From Acestrorhynchus altus (taxonomy: Eukaryota > Chordata > Actinopteri > Characiformes > Acestrorhynchidae): 64,000 bases of DNA. Made by a program: the position numbers and the translations under genes. This document shows, in pieces, positions 60,675 through 64,000 of the stretch (position 1 is the first letter of the stretch; the number at the start of each line of letters is the position of its first letter). The notes under the pieces were generated by a model. It had not been told where the DNA came from. It was given only the letters and a program-made list of their open reading frames with translations, and made no database searches. Location: NCBI GenBank assembly GCA_034509495.1, contig CM067511.1, positions 28,245,490 to 28,309,489 on the forward strand, given 5' to 3'.

Positions 60675-62363
60675 GGTGTATTAGTCCCAACAGCGAGTAA
60701 AAGCCCGAAATCTCAATAACTTCATAAAAATAACATGTTCTTGAGGTGCAACCAGAACTTATCATGCTCAACTCAAACTGCTGCTAAGTCTCTGTTTGTA
60801 GTATTTTCATAATATTCATAACATATATAGTAGAATATTCATTAATATTCATATTGGTAATATATGCCAAATATACTTTATTTTATTCAAATGTATGTGC
60901 TCTACAGTTTTCTGGCCTCATTTTTAATGCCATCAATTTCTCAGAAAAGGAACATCATTTGCTAGGTTCTGGTATATAGTTCTAGTAGTTTTTCAGAGGT
61001 TAAAATCCCGTAGTAATGGCTGCAAATTTACTGTTTATTTTTGGTGTAAGTACTGATGTACATACTTGGTAGTTGTAATATGGAATCACTAGTACTGAGT
61101 AAATATTCAGTGAATAATTATTGCATTGCACCAACTACTGCTGTACAGACCTGTCTTTAGATTAGTTTTTATGTACGTGCATAGAATGTTAATTTCTGAG
61201 TAAGTATTCTTGTGCACATCTTATAGTCTAGAAACTGTTAAAGTACCACATAGTAGTGCATCTAAAAATGAATTTCATTAAAGAGCTCATTCACGATCAT
61301 ATTTTCATTCAAAAAGGTTAACTGTCATTTTATATTCACATTTAATATTACACGTAAAGTGACATTTCAATCTTTTTTACTGTTGATCAGAACTATATAT
61401 TAAAACATATCACTTTAAATGTAATGAAAATAAAACTTGACAGTTTCATTTTTTTTTAATTATCAAAGGTTTTTTACACAGTCTTGTAATTTTTGAGATG
61501 CACTAGTTCACTACAGGTTCCATTCTGATGACTAATGTGAACAGTACATGATACTGCTGCCCTGTTTTTGCAGTTTATTTCTCGACTTCTCAACTTAACA
61601 TTTATTTCATTATTATTTGCAGTACTTTTGTCAAATTCCATATGTTCAGTTCTGATTTGGAACTGCATCTATGAGGTGCTGAATTTTTTCACTCCCAACT
61701 AACTAAAATTAGCCGAAACAAACTGATAGCAGAGGTTGACTTTGACAGATTGTCTTCAATTAACTCAGAATTATCCTGAGACAAGCACTAATTTATCAAT
61801 GAAATATGAGCAGAACAATTTGAAGAGTGAAAATGGAATGAAAGTTAGATTTTGAAATGTTCTAACAAAAAGGAGCATCTGTACAATATGAGCAAACCTG
61901 TAAAACCTACACTGTACATGCCTTTTAGCTATTTACTACTCTGTGATCCAGAACCAGATACAGTGTGTTTGGGTGACAAGAGAGACAGATGTTTGCATTA
62001 AAAAAAAAAAAAAGATATTATCACTCTCTGCTCACTCTCCCTCTCACACACCCTTTCTTTTCATCACTCTACTCACTTGCTTCCAACTGTTCACACATTA
62101 CCACCTGTGAATCCCCCATGCAAACACCATTACTGTGGGTGGATTTCATTCTTGATTAAAACTGAACTGTAGCAAAATCACATTCAACAGCTTGAGGCAG
62201 AAACTAGTTTAGGCTTACAAGTGGTTTGTGATATAAAATCAGATTTGTTCCAGTCTGCCTCTATGTGGTGCAGATGTTCACCTGCCTTCGCAAGTAGGTA
62301 TACATTAGAAATAATGAATACAGAGAATACAATAACGAGTACAAGCTTTCAAGTTTTCAGAAC

Positions 62364-62404
<41 letters not shown>

Positions 62405-62423
62405 CAAGAGAGAGAGAGAGAGG
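62364..62423 (+). repeat. GT-AT-GA compound microsatellite
   Basis: Four GT units, about 14 TA units, a ttagcaa junction, then nine GA units. Confidence 0.94.
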
Positions 62424-62860
62424 TTTTGATTTTCAGAGACGTGTGGTTCTCCTAGCAGGACAGTACTGTCTGATGACCATACAGGGCCCTAACATCCTTG
62501 AGATTTTCTCCATACATGTCCGAGATATCTGAAATGTTATAAAGAATTTCAACTCATTATTTTAAATTCATTTTTCAATAGTACAACAACTTTATTTAAT
62601 AATAATCAGACTCTGGACTCCAAACATGTCTTGTCTAATTATCTGTGTTTACTGTAAGGGGGGGATGGGATTGACACATTTTTGCAAAACATTGCAAAAA
62701 CATGCTTTTAAGCATTAAAGATGTGATCCATGATCATATTATTTTAACAGGTTATATAAATTAACTTAATGCCTTATAGAACAATAGCTCTGCAGCACAT
62801 AACTGCCATGGAAAAGCAACTGGCAGAAAATCCAACCCAATAAGTATTTATTATTTTTTA

Positions 62861-62866
62861 TTTTTA

Positions 62867-62948
<82 letters not shown>
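62861..62948 (+). repeat. (ATT)n microsatellite
   Basis: About 26 ATT units preceded by T-rich variants. Confidence 0.96.
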
Positions 62949-63016
62949 CGTTTTACACAAAATTACATGTAAAATTGTCACCGTCCATCACTTAACATTT
63001 TTTTCTTTTATAATTT

Positions 63017-63390
63017 TATTTTATTGATGCACATCCCTTGTCAAACAGCTGTATTATTGCTGGGCAGCCAATGCGCTTGGTGGAAAGCACAGGGTCCTCA
63101 ATTTCTGATATAACAGCTAACATGTCCATCTCCTCACCTTCTCTGCAGCAGCGTGACAAAAAAAATGATGTGGCAGGGATGTGTTTGGCCATCCGCTGTG
63201 AGCCCTTCAACGTGGGTCCTCTTGAGGGGGAGGTTGTCATCAGGACCAAGGATGCCTCTAAAACTCAGGGCCCGGAGGAAACCTTGGCAGTGGTGGCCTG
63301 CTCAGACTTCCCTGTCACCGGACAATTTACCCAAAAACTGTGGGGAATGTTTTTTGGCGGGTTAAGGGTTGGTACAGGTAACCTCAGACA
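63017..63390. other. Unidentified GC-richer coding-like patch
   Basis: Sharp rise in GC over about 370 bp between two simple-repeat tracts. The plus strand stays open from 63038 to 63406 (122 codons, including VAGMCLAIRCEPFNVG). The minus strand reads through in a single frame with one TGA (about 63262), ends in DKGCASIK with TAA at 63016-63018, and has an AATAAA overlapping the stop. The minus-strand polyadenylation word and the abrupt borders fit a retroposed fragment or the 3' end of a transposon. I do not recognise either protein and cannot choose the strand. Confidence 0.35.
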
Positions 63391-63393
63391 GAT

Positions 63394-63428
<35 letters not shown>

Positions 63429-63429
63429 T

Positions 63430-63500
<71 letters not shown>

Positions 63501-63501
63501 T
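63394..63501 (+). repeat. (GATA)n microsatellite with one GATT
   Basis: About 27 GATA units with a GATTGATA interruption near 63426. Abuts the coding-like patch to its left. Confidence 0.97.
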
Positions 63502-64000
63502 GCACTGAAACATACATTGTTGCACTGGGTATAGAATTAGATGTAGCTGTAATAACCATATTATTATAATGTAGATTATGTTCATAATGTTCTTTAATGA
63601 TTATTATTATTTGTATAGCACTTTGTACAGCTGTCACAGAGCAGCATTACAGAAATAAAAATAAAAATAAAAATAGAAATGTGAACAACATGAACAAAGG
63701 ATAAAGACACAAATACATACAATGACACAATATATCTTTAATGTAAAATATATTGCCACTTTCTGTAACTAGCAAAATAGTTACATTTTTGTATCGTTAG
63801 ACTTCACTGCCATTACATGCATTCTATTACCCCCCAAACCTGCCTTTCATTTATATTTTATTGCTTAATAACTGTAGAAATCGCCTTTTGACAGTTTGTG
63901 CCCAGTTTCCATCTCTTCATTAGCTCTAACCCGATAGCACTCTTCAAAAGTTATCTAAGAAGACATTGTGTGTTATCTTCAGACAGAGTCAGAGAGAGGA
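63502..64000. other. Non-coding stretch to window end
   Basis: AT-rich. A short (AAAAT)n run at 63651-63677. Nothing else recognised. Confidence 0.4.
63651..63677 (+). repeat. (AAAAT)n-type microsatellite
   Basis: About four AAATA units. Confidence 0.85.

Larger units (their letters stand above)
59221..63016. other. Non-coding stretch
   Basis: Microsatellites at 59679-59760, 62364-62423 and 62861-62948. A possible repeat with weakly inverted ends spans 59969-60674. No gene recognised in the rest. Confidence 0.4.

Overview
This window is vertebrate nuclear DNA, most likely from a ray-finned fish and plausibly an otophysan (catfish or characin-like). The evidence is AT-rich unique sequence, an extreme density of microsatellites (AC, AG, AT, ATT, ACT, GATA, AAAT), and relics of dispersed repeats typical of teleosts: tRNA-derived SINEs, an L2/CR1-type LINE, Tc1/mariner-like transposons, short terminal-inverted-repeat elements and a probable Ty3/gypsy-type LTR. 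The lineage call is inference from recognised repeat families, not from a gene. I find no intact protein-coding gene, tRNA, rRNA or CRISPR array. Nearly every long reading frame is a translated simple repeat or a decayed transposon.

Layout. 1-3300: AT-rich sequence with one TIR element, clusters of degenerate telomere-like motifs and a SINE. 3300-8720: the one region that looks regulatory. A CpG-rich, GC-rich island (about 5420-7255) carries GC boxes and a possible first exon ending at a GT donor. It is flanked and invaded by three blocks of a palindromic GGTTCT repeat. 8240-13900: two more TIR elements, a large ATT array, and an internally deleted IS630/Tc1-type transposon. 14000-38400: a mostly non-coding desert with many microsatellites, a solo-type LTR (19370-19734), two SINE pieces, Tc1-like fragments and several copies of three short dispersed families (called A, B and C here). 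38480-40900: a dead LINE. 42027-42690: a Tc1-like transposase relic cut off by a 110-bp AT tract. 46740-48150: a second LINE 3' end whose 3' UTR contains a 26-bp minisatellite. 50870-51330: a possible LINE ORF1 relic. 53990-56140: copies of families C and B. 63017-63390: an unidentified GC-richer, coding-like patch next to a GATA array.

No genes act together here in any way I can demonstrate. The simplest reading is the 5' end of a large gene (island plus first exon near 6.8-7.0 kb) followed by a long TE- and microsatellite-filled first intron, or else an intergenic desert. The most interesting material is the nested history of the mobile elements: a parent transposon and non-autonomous elements with matching ends, a foldback repeat whose island-resident copy is visibly richer in CpG, an apparently undescribed dispersed family (C), and microsatellites that seem to have grown from seeds inside elements.
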